DNA of 64,000 nucleotides from Nonomuraea guangzhouensis (GTDB lineage Bacteria; Actinomycetota; Actinomycetes; Streptosporangiales; Streptosporangiaceae), in NCBI RefSeq assembly GCF_019396345.1, contig NZ_JAHKRM010000009.1:62001-126000 (forward strand), read 5' to 3'. Position numbers and translations under genes: made by a program. A model generated the notes under the pieces. That model searched no databases. It saw only the letters and a program-made list of their open reading frames with translations, and was not told where the DNA came from. Positions 9,201 through 17,832 of this stretch are shown here, one piece after another. Numbering within the stretch: position 1 is the stretch's first letter; every line of letters begins with the position of its first letter.

Positions 9201-10801
9201 ATGCCCCTGACCGCGAGGAAGTCGGCGATCTCCAGTTCCATCGCGCCGGCGTACTCGCCGCGGTCGGGGTCGAAGGACAGGAACCCGCCGCCGGACACGC
9301 CGTTCGCGCTGATCTTCAGCCCGACCCCGGTGGGCGGCTTGAAGCCGACGTCGAGATCGAGGGCGCCGTCCTCGCGCGACAGCTTGATCACCGCTCCCAT
9401 CCTGTCGGCCACGGCCGCGATCGGGCCGAGCCGGGCGCCGACCGTGCCGGACACCTCCAGGGCGACCCCGTCGTCGGTCAGGCGCAGGCCGAGGTGGAGC
9501 GAGCGGATCTCCGCCGGGCCGACCTGGAGGTCGACCGGAATGTCGGCCTCGACCCCGCCCGTGCCGCGGAAGCGCAGCCCGGTCGCGCTCGACCAGGACA
9601 GTCCCACGTCGGCGTCGAGCTCGATGGAGCCGAACGGCAGGATCGTCCCGAGGAAGCCGTCCGCGTCCGCCAGGTTCAGCACGATCTTGCCGCCGTCGAC
9701 GGCGGCCTCCAGCACCAGCTCGCCCTCGGCGCGGCCGGCGGCGGCGTTCCAGTCGAGGTCCGCCCCGCCCGTGATGCGCAGGGAGCGCGCCTCGACGCGG
9801 GAACTGCCCGCGGTGCCGAGGATGACCAGCGGCGGGCCGCCGGCGGCGGGCGGCGCCTGGACGCCGAACCGCACCGAGCCGCGCACCTCTCCGGACGGCG
9901 GCACGACCCGCAGGTCGGCGGGCGGCAGCAGCTCGACGGCCGCCCCGGCCTCCATCGCCGCGTCGGACGTCGCGACCAGCGCCACGGAGTCGTTGACCGG
10001 CACGACGAGCTCGAGATGGTCCTTGGCGTCGAGCCGCAGGGTGGCCGCCACGCCGGGGATCTGGTCATCGGTCCTGCCGATGTCCACGCCGACGACCCGC
10101 AGGAACGGCGGCGGCCCCGGCTGCGGGAAGGCGAAGTGCGACACCGTGGTGAGGAAGATCGACAGGCGCTGGAGCAGCAGGTCCCAGTCGAAGTCCGGGC
10201 CGCCCCAGCGGTAGAGCTCGGTCAGGGTGCCGACGGGGTCGCGCAGGAAGCCGCTCAGCCGGTCCAGGCGCAGCACCCGGCGCACGTGCGTGGGCGCCGC
10301 GGGGGTCGCGGCGATCGGGGTCGACTCCAGGACGCCGATCAGCTCCAGCACGTTCGCCACGATCGGCTTCCTGTCCTGGAGGTAGGTGATCAGCGCGAAG
10401 CCGAACAGCCGCTCCGCCAGCTCACCGGCGAACGCCTCCACCTCGGCCCGGTTCGGCCCGGCCGCCGCCGCGGCCGCCCGGATCGCGCCGGCCACCACGC
10501 CGACCGCGTCGGCCACGGTCGTGACCAGCTTGCCGATCGCGGCCACGCTCTCCGCGATCCGGTCCGCGTCCTCGGCCTCGATCGCCGCGGCCAGGTCGGA
10601 CAGCGAGCGGGGCAGCCCGCTCAGCGCCGTGGCGGCGCCTTCCACGGCGGTGCGTACGGGTTGCGCGGCCAGCACGACGCCGGGCGCCGGCAGGCCGATC
10701 TCGGCGAACAGCAGCGGGATCTCGTCACCGCGCAGCCGCTGCTCCAGAGGGGCGAACGCCTTGCCCACCTCGAGCAGCAAAGATTCGACGGACAATGCCA
10801 T
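6254..10801 (-). CDS. DUF6603-like protein with C-terminal kelch propeller (1515 aa)
   Basis: The N-terminus (MALSVESLLLEVGKAFAPLE) and a long glycine/phenylalanine-rich beta-repeat region from about residue 400 to 900 (GGFLSFDPDRGEYAG, VEVRLGFSSFGVEGHL, GSIGFLFFSISADFDF) match my memory of the DUF6603 family. Residues about 1190-1515 form a kelch propeller with repeated RVLVTGG/VLVAGG strands. There is no signal peptide despite the beta-rich, barrel-like pattern. A strong Shine-Dalgarno (GGAGG) lies 8 nt before the ATG, and the gap to the upstream S8 gene is 16 nt, the only non-overlapping junction in the operon. This is an internal re-initiation point. Biochemical role of DUF6603 is unknown to me; family call is moderately sure, kelch part is sure. 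Confidence 0.75.
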   Translation of the reverse strand: MALSVESLLLEVGKAFAPLEQRLRGDEIPLLFAEIGLPAPGVVLAAQPVRTAVEGAATALSGLPRSLSDLAAAIEAEDADRIAESVAAIGKLVTTVADAVGVVAGAIRAAAAAAGPNRAEVEAFAGELAERLFGFALITYLQDRKPIVANVLELIGVLESTPIAATPAAPTHVRRVLRLDRLSGFLRDPVGTLTELYRWGGPDFDWDLLLQRLSIFLTTVSHFAFPQPGPPPFLRVVGVDIGRTDDQIPGVAATLRLDAKDHLELVVPVNDSVALVATSDAAMEAGAAVELLPPADLRVVPPSGEVRGSVRFGVQAPPAAGGPPLVILGTAGSSRVEARSLRITGGADLDWNAAAGRAEGELVLEAAVDGGKIVLNLADADGFLGTILPFGSIELDADVGLSWSSATGLRFRGTGGVEADIPVDLQVGPAEIRSLHLGLRLTDDGVALEVSGTVGARLGPIAAVADRMGAVIKLSREDGALDLDVGFKPPTGVGLKISANGVSGGGFLSFDPDRGEYAGAMELEIADFLAVRGIGLITTRQPDGSPGFSLLIVLTAEFPSGIQLGAGFTLLAVGGLLGLNRRMDLQALIEGVRTGAIDSVAFPKDVVANAPRILSDLGRFFPAQQGTFLIGPMAKIGWGTPPLITASVGLIIEVPGNIAILGVVRAALPSPEDPLLLLQAQFLGALERDKGRLWFFAKLVESRIVGMTVEGGMGLLVAWSGDRELIVTIGGFHPGFRPPPLPFPTPARLAVDLLNRGRQLIRVTGYFALTPNTVQFGGGVEVRLGFSSFGVEGHLTLDGLINRDPFRYKAHSSGHVSLKAFGVGVFSLSLDLTLEGPAPWRVHGRGSIGFLFFSISADFDFSFGEELALFVPTVLGLPLLVSEIAKNESWETRLPGGGVRTLVSLRSLPAGDDLVLHPLGTLVVRQRALPLGVRVDQVGGQPITDGRRFSLTTPENGGFAEKSVTGEKFAMAQFQKMSDAAKLSRPSFETQDAGLELTSDQGNLATARVVRRAVRFELHLIDSAAAQPAGVALAAATGAPVQRFHSVSEPVFDELLRGSSTSRSGLSARQARQRQPFLAEDTVRVDEQRFVVAYVKSNRQAFPPSRPGTTTRRVPSTFRSRATAEDALAGFVTLDPNLAGQLHVIPAAEAAVTPGVPGTWSPAGVLPTPVSEVDLVPLQNGRVLIAGGTAPDGSPIQVTQLFDPAGDSWATGPALGAARRRHATTRLQDGRVLVTGGQGGGHAPLASAELFDPAAGRWTPAAGMAVARHGHSATVLGDGRVLVAGGSGARDGQEDGALASAELYDPATATWSTTGTLSSARTGHQAVLLDDGRVLVTGGLLPTGADRAEPLAYCEVFDPADGEWSTTGSLGTARAGHQAVLLADHRVLVTGGDPVVAADGTLDPHSLASAELYDPVSEVWSPARPMPDGGRSGHRAISLRSGEVLVTGGTGAPERSAGFRSVISYDPRSGTWRTLGGLLLGRSAHAVAELPDDRVLAAAGVAGTDPTGTGEVLIP

Positions 10802-10817
10802 CGCGGATACCTCCGGT

Positions 10818-12770
10818 CTAGGTCACGCCGCCGGATATGACCAGCGCGTAGCCCTGGGTTTCCAGGTTCAAATACGGGCGGAGCCGGATCGTCCATGGGC
10901 CGACGACGGGGCTCGGCAGGACGACCATCTGGACGTTGTTCGTGATGTCCGGCGGAACGGGCGGGCTGGCCTTCCGTTGCCGGGAGACACCGCTGGGCAC
11001 GTCGAAGTCGTTGCCCGAGTAGAGGTTCCCGGCGGGATCCTCGACCTCGAACCTGATCGCCTGCACGGTGGGAGACACCACGTGCTCGGACGGCGGCCGG
11101 TTCGCCCACACGAAGGTGATCTTCAACGGCTCGGCCGAGTCTCTGACGCCGAAGCGGTACGAGCGGGTCTCGGCCAGGCGCAGACCGGCCCGGCTCGGGA
11201 TGTCGATCGTGATCAGCGAGCGGGTGCCGGGGCCGTCGAAGACGAGCGTGCGGTCGAGCTGGATGAGCCCCCAGCCCTCGGTGTCGGTCGGATAGCCGGG
11301 ATGGCCGGTCATGTCGACGGTCGCGTTCAGCAGCACCGCCTTGATCAGCGCCCCTGACGGGCTGAGGACGCGGTTCCCCTCCACCGGCCGGCCCAGGGGG
11401 TAGAAGCCCTGCGTGAAGTACTGGCGTACGAGGGCGGCCGCGGCCGACACATTGGGCGCCGCGAAGCTGGTGCTGCACCGGGGCTGGAGGGCGGTGTCGC
11501 AGTACAGGCCCGTGGACGGCGCAGGAGGCAGGACGGAGGTCCTGATGCCGCAGCCGACGGCCATCAGGTCCGGCTTGCGGCGGCCGTCGAACGACGGCCC
11601 GTCCACCCCGCTGCCCCGCGACATGTGGTCGGGATGGGCCTTGGCCGCCGCGACGCAGATCGTGTTGAACGCGACGCTCGGGGAGGCGTTCTTCGGATGG
11701 ACACCCGTGTTCTCACCGGCGGCGACCACCACCTGCTCCTCGCGGGCGATGCAGAACGCGTCCACGTCCCGGGCGGCGATGTCGTAGCGGAGATTGGTGC
11801 TCCAGCTCATGTTGTGGATGGTCGCGCCGACGCCCCTCCCATCCTCCAGCAGGTCGTGGAGGGTTCGCGTGCCCCGATTCCGGTCCGGCGGCGCGAGGAA
11901 CAGGTTGGCGTCGTTGCCGGCGATCTTCGCGGCCCAGGCGCCGCCGCGGTCCTGGTGACCGCCGGAGTTGCCCAGCTCGTCCCCGGCCGCGATGCCCGCG
12001 ACCTTCATGAAGTGGTCGCGGGGTGGGGCGCTCGTCGGATTGAACAGCTCACGCACCTTGCGGTGACCCGGGCCGGGCTTGTTGGGAGCGGTGCCGGCGA
12101 AGAAGCAGTGGTTGAGGTCGAGCGTGCCCCGCTCGATGATCTGGATCACCTGGCCCTCGCCGTGCAGGTCGCGGGCCCAGATCGTGCCCCGTACCGGGTC
12201 GCCGGACTGGGTCGTCTGGGCGGACGGCACATCCGCGTCCACGATCGTGGGCACCGGTTCGATCCAGGTGATGTCCTCGATCGCCACGACCTGGGCGAGC
12301 TTGGTCGTGACGTCAAGGCTGAGGCGCAGGCGCAACCGGCCGCCGAACGCCCGGGCGTCGCTCGTCGCGACGTCGCGCGCGCCGAGCGTCGTCAGCGCCG
12401 CCGTGACGGCGGCGGCGTCGGAGTCGTCGAACAGCACCGCCGTCAGGTCGAGCGGCCCGGTCGCCGGAATGTCCGGGGCGAGTTTCGACGCCTGCGGGAA
12501 CGGCGTGACCGCCCTGACCAGGAAGTCCGCGCGCACCCGGTCGGCCGTCGCCGCGTCGAGCCGTTCGAGATAGGCCAGATTCGGGACGAACCGATCCAGC
12601 CGCAGCCCGTACGCCGCCCGGAGACGGGCGATGTCCGGCCCGCTGAGCAACGCCGTGAACTGCACGACCGTCGCCTGCGGCCCCGCCGCCGCGCTCTCTG
12701 GTGCGAGGTCTACGGGATCGAACGGCTCCGGCCCCACGAGCAGCCGGAAGTCCTGTCCCTCACTTCTCAT
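10818..12770 (-). CDS. S8 subtilisin-like protein 1 (Glu at catalytic Asp position)
   Basis: 650-residue member of a tandem triplet. After about 30 residues comes an I9-like prodomain region (ATVVQFTALLSGPDIARL to about residue 175), then a subtilase-like domain and a C-terminal beta-sandwich resembling a P domain. The catalytic His (HFMKVAGI, about H253) and Ser (STSFAAPN, about S435) are present. The Asp position in the usual D-x-G motif reads I-E-R-G (about E213), so the triad Asp is replaced by Glu. The GTS before the serine has become STS. There is no signal peptide. The ATG overlaps the stop of S8 gene 2 as ATGA. It could be an inactive or altered protease; its partners are the other two copies. 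Confidence 0.85.
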   Translation of the reverse strand: MRSEGQDFRLLVGPEPFDPVDLAPESAAAGPQATVVQFTALLSGPDIARLRAAYGLRLDRFVPNLAYLERLDAATADRVRADFLVRAVTPFPQASKLAPDIPATGPLDLTAVLFDDSDAAAVTAALTTLGARDVATSDARAFGGRLRLRLSLDVTTKLAQVVAIEDITWIEPVPTIVDADVPSAQTTQSGDPVRGTIWARDLHGEGQVIQIIERGTLDLNHCFFAGTAPNKPGPGHRKVRELFNPTSAPPRDHFMKVAGIAAGDELGNSGGHQDRGGAWAAKIAGNDANLFLAPPDRNRGTRTLHDLLEDGRGVGATIHNMSWSTNLRYDIAARDVDAFCIAREEQVVVAAGENTGVHPKNASPSVAFNTICVAAAKAHPDHMSRGSGVDGPSFDGRRKPDLMAVGCGIRTSVLPPAPSTGLYCDTALQPRCSTSFAAPNVSAAAALVRQYFTQGFYPLGRPVEGNRVLSPSGALIKAVLLNATVDMTGHPGYPTDTEGWGLIQLDRTLVFDGPGTRSLITIDIPSRAGLRLAETRSYRFGVRDSAEPLKITFVWANRPPSEHVVSPTVQAIRFEVEDPAGNLYSGNDFDVPSGVSRQRKASPPVPPDITNNVQMVVLPSPVVGPWTIRLRPYLNLETQGYALVISGGVT

Positions 12771-14710
12771 CGCACACCCCCCGTGATCACCAGCGCGAAG
12801 CCCTGCGGCGCCCGCGTGAGCACGGGGCGGAGCCGGATCGTCCAGGCGCCGGGAGCGGGGTTGTTCACGACGACCATCTGGACGTTGTTCGCGATGTCGG
12901 GCGGCGCTTTCGGCGGCGCCGCCAGCTTCCGCGAGACCCCGTTGGGCACGTCGAAGTCGTTGCCCATGTAGAAGCCCCCGGCGGGGTCCTCCACCTCGAA
13001 CCGGATGGGGTCCGGGGTGAACGGCGCCACCTCGGTCATCGCCTTGCTCGTCCAGACGAAGGTGATCTTCAACTGCTCGCCCGCGTTGTCGACGGTGAAG
13101 CCGTACGAGCGTGTCGTGGACGTCCCCAGGGCGGCGGTGCGCCGGACGTCGTGCACGATCAGCTTGCGCGTGCCGTTCTCGAAGAACAGGGCCCGGTCGA
13201 GCTGGATCAACCCCCAGCCCTCGGTGTCGGTCGGGTAGCCCGGGTGGCCGGTCATGTCGACGGTCGCGTTCAGCAGCACCGCCTTGATCAGCGCGCCTGA
13301 CGGCTGCTTGACGGCCTTGTCCTGCTCGGGCTTGCCGTTCGGGTAGAAGCCCTGCGTGAAGTACTGGCGTACGAGGGCGGCCGCGGCCGCCGCGTTCGGC
13401 GTCGCGAAGCTGGTGCCGCACGTCTGGAGGGCGGTGTCGCAGTACAAGCCTTGGGACGGCGCGGGCGGCAGGACGGAGGTCCTGATACCGCAGCCGACGG
13501 CCATCAGGTCCGGCTTGCGGCGGCTGTCGAACGACGGCCCGTCCACGCCGCTGCCCCGCGACATGTGGCCGGGGTGAGCCCTGGCCGCCGCGACGCAGAT
13601 CGCGTTGAGCGCGATGCCGGGCGGCAGGTTCTTCGCGTTCGGCCGCGTGTTCTGGCCGGCCGCGACCACCACCTGCTCCTCGCGGGCGAAACAGAACGCG
13701 TCCACGTCCCGGGCGGTGGACTCGTAGCGGACGGTGATGGCGTTGGCCCAGCTGAAGTTGTGGATGGTCGCGCCGACGCCCCTCCCGTCCTCCAGGAACT
13801 GGTGGACGCTGCGGTGATTCGGGCCCAGGTCGCGCAGCGCGGCGCTGTCGTTGCCGACGATCTTCGCGGCCCAGGCGCCGCCGCGGTCCTGGTGCTGGCC
13901 GGAGTTGCCCAGCTCGTCCCCGGCCGCGATGCCCGCGACCTTCATGAAGTGGCTGTCGAGCGCGGTGTTGGCCCTTTTGAACAGCGCGCGTACCTTGCGA
14001 TGACCCGGGCCTGGCCTGTTCGGGGCGGCGTCGGCGAAGAAGCAGTGGTTCAGGTCGAGCGTGCCCTCTTCGACGATCTGGATCACCTGGTCCTCGCCGT
14101 GCAGGTGCTGATCCCAGACCGTGCCCCGTGCCGGGTCGCCGGACTGGATCGTCTGGGCGGACTGCACGTCCTGGTTCTCGATCGCGGGCACCGGTTCGAG
14201 CCACGTGACGTCGTCCAGCGCCGCGACCTGGGCGAGCCTGGTCGCGTCGTCGAGCCCGAAGACCAGGCGCAGCCTGCCGCCGAACTCGCGGGCGTCGCTC
14301 GTCGCGACGTCGTGCGCGCCGATGGCGGTCAGACTCGCCGTGACGGCGGCGGCGTCCGAGTCGTCGAACAGCACCGCCGTCAGAGCGAGCGGCCCGGTGG
14401 CCGGGATGTCGGGCGAGAGCTTGGACGCCTGCGGGAACGGGGTGACCGCCCGGACCAGGAAGTCCGCACGTACCCGGTCGGCCGTCGCGGTGTCCAGCCG
14501 TTCGAGATAGGCCAGATTCGGGACGAACCGGTCCAGCCGCAGCCCGTACGCCGCCTTGAGCCGGGCGGTGTCCGGATCGCTCAGCGACGCCGCGAACTGC
14601 ACGACCGTCGCCTGCGGGCCCGCCGCCGCGGCAGTCTCTTGTACGAGCTCCACGGGATCGAACGGCTCCGGCCCCACCATCAGCCGGAAGTCGGGGCTCC
14701 GGTTCGTCAT
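12767..14710 (-). CDS. S8 subtilisin-like protein 2 (Glu at catalytic Asp position)
   Basis: 647 residues with the same layout as its two neighbours: PEPFDP-containing N-terminus, I9-like prodomain (about 33-175), subtilase-like core (about 195-500) and a C-terminal beta-sandwich with FEVEDPAGGFYMGNDFDVP. His is retained in HFMKVAGIAAG (about H254) and Ser in the canonical GTSFATPN (about S434). The Asp site reads I-V-E-E-G (about E214), a Glu substitution. No signal peptide is visible, unlike most secreted subtilases, so an intracellular role or unconventional export is likely. ATGA overlaps couple it to both flanking S8 genes. Identity to copy 1 appears high across the whole length, indicating recent tandem duplication. 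Confidence 0.87.
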   Translation of the reverse strand: MTNRSPDFRLMVGPEPFDPVELVQETAAAAGPQATVVQFAASLSDPDTARLKAAYGLRLDRFVPNLAYLERLDTATADRVRADFLVRAVTPFPQASKLSPDIPATGPLALTAVLFDDSDAAAVTASLTAIGAHDVATSDAREFGGRLRLVFGLDDATRLAQVAALDDVTWLEPVPAIENQDVQSAQTIQSGDPARGTVWDQHLHGEDQVIQIVEEGTLDLNHCFFADAAPNRPGPGHRKVRALFKRANTALDSHFMKVAGIAAGDELGNSGQHQDRGGAWAAKIVGNDSAALRDLGPNHRSVHQFLEDGRGVGATIHNFSWANAITVRYESTARDVDAFCFAREEQVVVAAGQNTRPNAKNLPPGIALNAICVAAARAHPGHMSRGSGVDGPSFDSRRKPDLMAVGCGIRTSVLPPAPSQGLYCDTALQTCGTSFATPNAAAAAALVRQYFTQGFYPNGKPEQDKAVKQPSGALIKAVLLNATVDMTGHPGYPTDTEGWGLIQLDRALFFENGTRKLIVHDVRRTAALGTSTTRSYGFTVDNAGEQLKITFVWTSKAMTEVAPFTPDPIRFEVEDPAGGFYMGNDFDVPNGVSRKLAAPPKAPPDIANNVQMVVVNNPAPGAWTIRLRPVLTRAPQGFALVITGGVR

Positions 14711-16731
14711 AGCTCGTCCACGAGGACGTCACCGGAGATCACGAGCGCGTAGCGCTGTTTCTCCCGGTGCCCGGACTGGCGCAGCCGAATCCTCCAGGTC
14801 CCTGGAGTGGGCTGATTCACGATGACCATCTGGACGTTGTTGATCGCGTCCGGCGGGTTGGCCGGGGTCGTCGCCAGCTTCCGCGAGACCCCGGCGATCC
14901 CGTCGAAGTCGTTGCCCATGTAGAAGTTGCCTTGGGAGTCCTCCACCTCGAACCTGATGGCGTCCACCCGGGGATGCGGCATGTTCTGGTCGGACGACGG
15001 CCGGTTGACCCACACCAGGGTGATCTTCAGCGGCTCCGTGCCGCTGTTGACGAAGAACTGGGACGTGCGCGTCTCGTCCATCCGCAGGCCGGCGCTCTTC
15101 GGGACATCCTTGACGATCAGCCTGCGGGTGGAGGAGTCCTTGAAGAACAGCGTCCGGTCGAGCTGGATGATCCCCCAGCCCGTGCTGTCGTTCGGGTAGC
15201 CGGGATGATCGGTCATGCGGACGGTCGAGTTGAGCAGCACCGCCTTGATCAGCGCTCCTGACGGCTGCTTGATGACCTTGTCCTGCTGCGGTTCGCCGGC
15301 CGGGTAGAAGCCCCTCTGGAAGTACTGGCGCACCAGCGCGGCCGCGGCCGACGTGTTCGCCGTCGCGTTGCTGCAGCCGCACGCGATCGTTTCCACGTCG
15401 CAGAACGGCACGTCGGGAGGCTTGCTGGAGAGCGCCGCCGTGGTGATGCCGCAGCCGACCGCCATGAGGTCCGGCTTGCGGCGGCCGTCGGGCGTCGGCC
15501 CGTCCACCCCGTTGCCCCGCGACATGTGGTCGGGGAAGGCTTTCGTGGCCGCGACGCAGAGCGTGTTGAACGCGATCCCGGGCGGCAGGTTCTCCCTCCC
15601 CTGCTGCACGTTCTGGCCGGCCGCGACCAGCAACTGATCCTCGTGGTCGAAGCTGAACTTGTCCGCGTCCTGGGTGAGCACGTCGTAGGAGGCCGCCTTG
15701 CCGATCCCCCAGCTCAGGTTGTGGACGCTCGCGCCTTCCTTCCTCGCCGCATTCAGCAGGGTCTCGAGGCTGAAGACCGCGAAACCCGTATTGATCTTCT
15801 CTCGCTTCAGGTCCCCGAGGCTGCGGGTGACGAGTTTGGCGGCCCACGCGCCGCCACGGTTCGGGTGATTGCCGGAGAAGCCGAGCTGGTCACCGGCGAT
15901 GATGCCGGCCATCCACATGAAGTGGGTGCCGACGACGCCTTCGTTGAATGCCCGGACCACCTTGCGATGGTTCGGACCGGGCTTGTTCGGCGGGTTGTCG
16001 GCGAAGAAGCAGTGGTTCAGGTCGACGCCGCCCGCGTCGATCATCCCGATCACCTGGTCCTCGCCGTGCAGGTTGTGGATCCAGACCGGGCCGCTGGACG
16101 GGTCGCCCGACTGGATCACCCGTGCCGCCCCGGCGTCCATGAGGGTGAACTCGGGCTCGGGCTCGATCCAGATGACGTCGTCGAGCGCCGCGGCCTGGGC
16201 GACCCTGGACGGATCGTCGAGCGTGAGGTGCAACCGCAGCCGCCCGCCGCTCTCCCGGTCATCGGTCGTGGCGACGTCACGCGCGCCGAGCGCGGTCAGA
16301 CTCGCCGTGACGGCGACGGGGTCCGAGTCCTCGAACAGCACCATCGTCAGGTCGAGCGGCCCCGTGGCGGGGATCGTGGGCGACAGCTTCGACGCCTGCG
16401 GGAACGGGATGACCGCCCGGACCAGGAAGTCCGCGCGTACCCGGTCGGCGGTCGCGGTGTCCAGACGTTCCAGGTAGGCCAGGTTCGGGATGAACTTGTC
16501 CAGGCGCAGGCCGTACGACGCCTTGAGGCGGGCGATGTCGGGCTCGCTCAGCAACGCCGCGAACTGCACGACCGTCGCCCGCGCCGCGCCCGCCGCGGCG
16601 GGCCGCTCGCGGTGGGACGGCTCACTGGGGGACAGTTCCTGATAGGACGGCTCCACTGCCGCAGGGTCGAACGGCTCCGGCGCCACCATCAGCCGGAAAT
16701 CCCGCACACCCGGGACGGGCTCCCCCGTCAT
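14707..16731 (-). CDS. S8 subtilisin-like protein 3, first gene of the operon, intact Asp
   Basis: 674 residues, the promoter-proximal copy. It has about 20 extra N-terminal residues (SYQELSPSEPSHRER), then the shared prodomain, subtilase-like core and C-terminal sandwich. The Asp motif is intact (I-D-A-G, about D232) and His is in HFMWMAGIIAG (about H270). The serine motif is altered: G-C-S-N-A-T-A in place of GTSxAxP (about S454), losing Thr and the following Pro. Each copy therefore has a different degenerate triad element. An in-frame TGA lies two codons before the ATG, fixing the start. That ATG overlaps the stop of a 25-codon leader ORF. No signal peptide. Confidence 0.85.
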   Translation of the reverse strand: MTGEPVPGVRDFRLMVAPEPFDPAAVEPSYQELSPSEPSHRERPAAAGAARATVVQFAALLSEPDIARLKASYGLRLDKFIPNLAYLERLDTATADRVRADFLVRAVIPFPQASKLSPTIPATGPLDLTMVLFEDSDPVAVTASLTALGARDVATTDDRESGGRLRLHLTLDDPSRVAQAAALDDVIWIEPEPEFTLMDAGAARVIQSGDPSSGPVWIHNLHGEDQVIGMIDAGGVDLNHCFFADNPPNKPGPNHRKVVRAFNEGVVGTHFMWMAGIIAGDQLGFSGNHPNRGGAWAAKLVTRSLGDLKREKINTGFAVFSLETLLNAARKEGASVHNLSWGIGKAASYDVLTQDADKFSFDHEDQLLVAAGQNVQQGRENLPPGIAFNTLCVAATKAFPDHMSRGNGVDGPTPDGRRKPDLMAVGCGITTAALSSKPPDVPFCDVETIACGCSNATANTSAAAALVRQYFQRGFYPAGEPQQDKVIKQPSGALIKAVLLNSTVRMTDHPGYPNDSTGWGIIQLDRTLFFKDSSTRRLIVKDVPKSAGLRMDETRTSQFFVNSGTEPLKITLVWVNRPSSDQNMPHPRVDAIRFEVEDSQGNFYMGNDFDGIAGVSRKLATTPANPPDAINNVQMVIVNQPTPGTWRIRLRQSGHREKQRYALVISGDVLVDEL

Positions 16732-16805
16732 CGCTCATCCCGCTCTCCGGCCGCGGACTCGATCCATGAGCCTCGGCCGGACCGGTCTTGGACACGGTCG
16801 ATCAC
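16728..16805 (-). CDS. Leader peptide ORF (25 codons) coupled to the S8 operon
   Basis: A GTG at 16805 sits 5 nt after a perfect AAGGAGG on the minus strand and opens a 25-codon frame (VIDRVQDRSGRGSWIESAAG, then ERDER). Its TGA overlaps the ATG of the first S8 gene as ATGA. That S8 gene has no good Shine-Dalgarno of its own, so its translation probably depends on ribosomes ending the leader. No attenuator-type codon run is seen. The peptide itself is not recognisable and may have no function beyond coupling. Confidence 0.5.
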   Translation of the reverse strand: MIDRVQDRSGRGSWIESAAGERDER

Positions 16806-17182
16806 TGCATCCTCCTTGGAGTGGACGAGCCGACACCGACCACGAACCCCGGCGGCCGGCATGAACCCCCAGCGGCTCCGCGATGGCATGAGAGCCGCCT
16901 TACCTAGGAAGGCGTTCCACCGCGTTCCACCGCGTTCATGGGAGCGCGGCGACGGCGTGTGGAGATGGCTGGACTATGGGCCGGTCGGCAACCCTGCGGC
17001 GGACCGGGGCCGGCCGCAGGTGCTGCTGGAGGGGCGCGGCATCCGTGATCCGGGATCGGGGTCCACGCTCAAGACGCTGCAGGAGCGCGGACATGATCAA
17101 GCGGTGAGCGCCGTCGCAACCGCTCCACGTAGTGGGGTGATCCCAAGCCAGGTTGTCAGTGGCGTCTGCGACCGTGTACCGC
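16806..17182. other. Intergenic region upstream of the S8 operon and the NUDIX gene
   Basis: This divergent spacer must hold the promoter of the 17-kb minus-strand operon and that of the NUDIX gene. I see the AAGGAGG of the leader ORF at 16811-16817 (minus) but no convincing -35/-10 pair and no clear palindrome. Confidence 0.4.
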
Positions 17183-17734
17183 ATGGGTGAGCTGATCGAG
17201 CGGGTGGATGAACAGGACCGCGTGCTGGAAGTCGTGGAGCGCGCAGAAGCGGAGCGTCGGCGGTGGATGCATCGGATCGCGACGACGATCTGCCGCGATC
17301 CGATGGGGCGGATCCTCGTGCTGCGCCGAGCCGAGGGGCATGTTCGCTTTCCCGGCCACTATGACGTGATGGTCGGCGGCGCCGTGGGCGTAGGCGAATC
17401 GTATGAGGACGCGGCGGCCCGCGAACTGGTCGAGGAACTGGGCGCCGGCGTCCCGGTCGGCTTTCTGTTCAAGTTCCTGTGCCAGGACGGGATCAGCCCT
17501 GTCTGGTTCGGGGTGCACGAGGCCTTGATCGCCGAGCCATTGGCTCCAGATCCGTCCGAGATCGCGTGGCATGCCTGGCTCACGGAGCTCGAACTGCGGA
17601 AGGTGGTCAATCGAGGGCCATTCGTTCCAGGTGGGCGAGAGGCCCTGCGCCGATATCTTGGCCGCTCAGCAGCCGCTCCCCGGCTGATGCTTCCTCAGTC
17701 ACAGGACGGGGCAGCGGCTTCAGCACCTTCGTGA
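17183..17734 (+). CDS. NUDIX hydrolase (YfcD/IPP-isomerase-like subgroup)
   Basis: 183 residues from the ATG at 17183 (upstream TTG and GTG starts at 17153 and 17174 are possible but weaker). The NUDIX box is complete: G66-x5-E72-x7-R80-E-L-x-E-E-L-G, reading GAVGVGESYEDAAARELVEE. The N-terminus IERVDEQDRVLEVVERAEAE is typical of the subgroup that includes E. coli YfcD and resembles isopentenyl-diphosphate isomerase. NUDIX enzymes hydrolyse nucleoside diphosphates linked to another moiety; the substrate cannot be told from sequence. The gene stands alone, followed by a decayed integrase. Confidence 0.85.
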   Translation: MGELIERVDEQDRVLEVVERAEAERRRWMHRIATTICRDPMGRILVLRRAEGHVRFPGHYDVMVGGAVGVGESYEDAAARELVEELGAGVPVGFLFKFLCQDGISPVWFGVHEALIAEPLAPDPSEIAWHAWLTELELRKVVNRGPFVPGGREALRRYLGRSAAAPRLMLPQSQDGAAASAPS

Positions 17735-17832
17735 CCAGCTCCGCCACGGGCCGCTGCCTCAACCCGCTCGGCCATCAGCAGAGTGGTGTTGGCGCAGGTA
17801 GAGGAGGTAACGCCGTCAGTGCGCCACGACCG

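Noticed and set aside
6347..10840. Plus-strand ORF of about 1497 codons
   Set aside because: It is antisense to the DUF6603/kelch gene and its product is Arg/Gly/Gln/His-rich with no domain; a GC-rich shadow frame.
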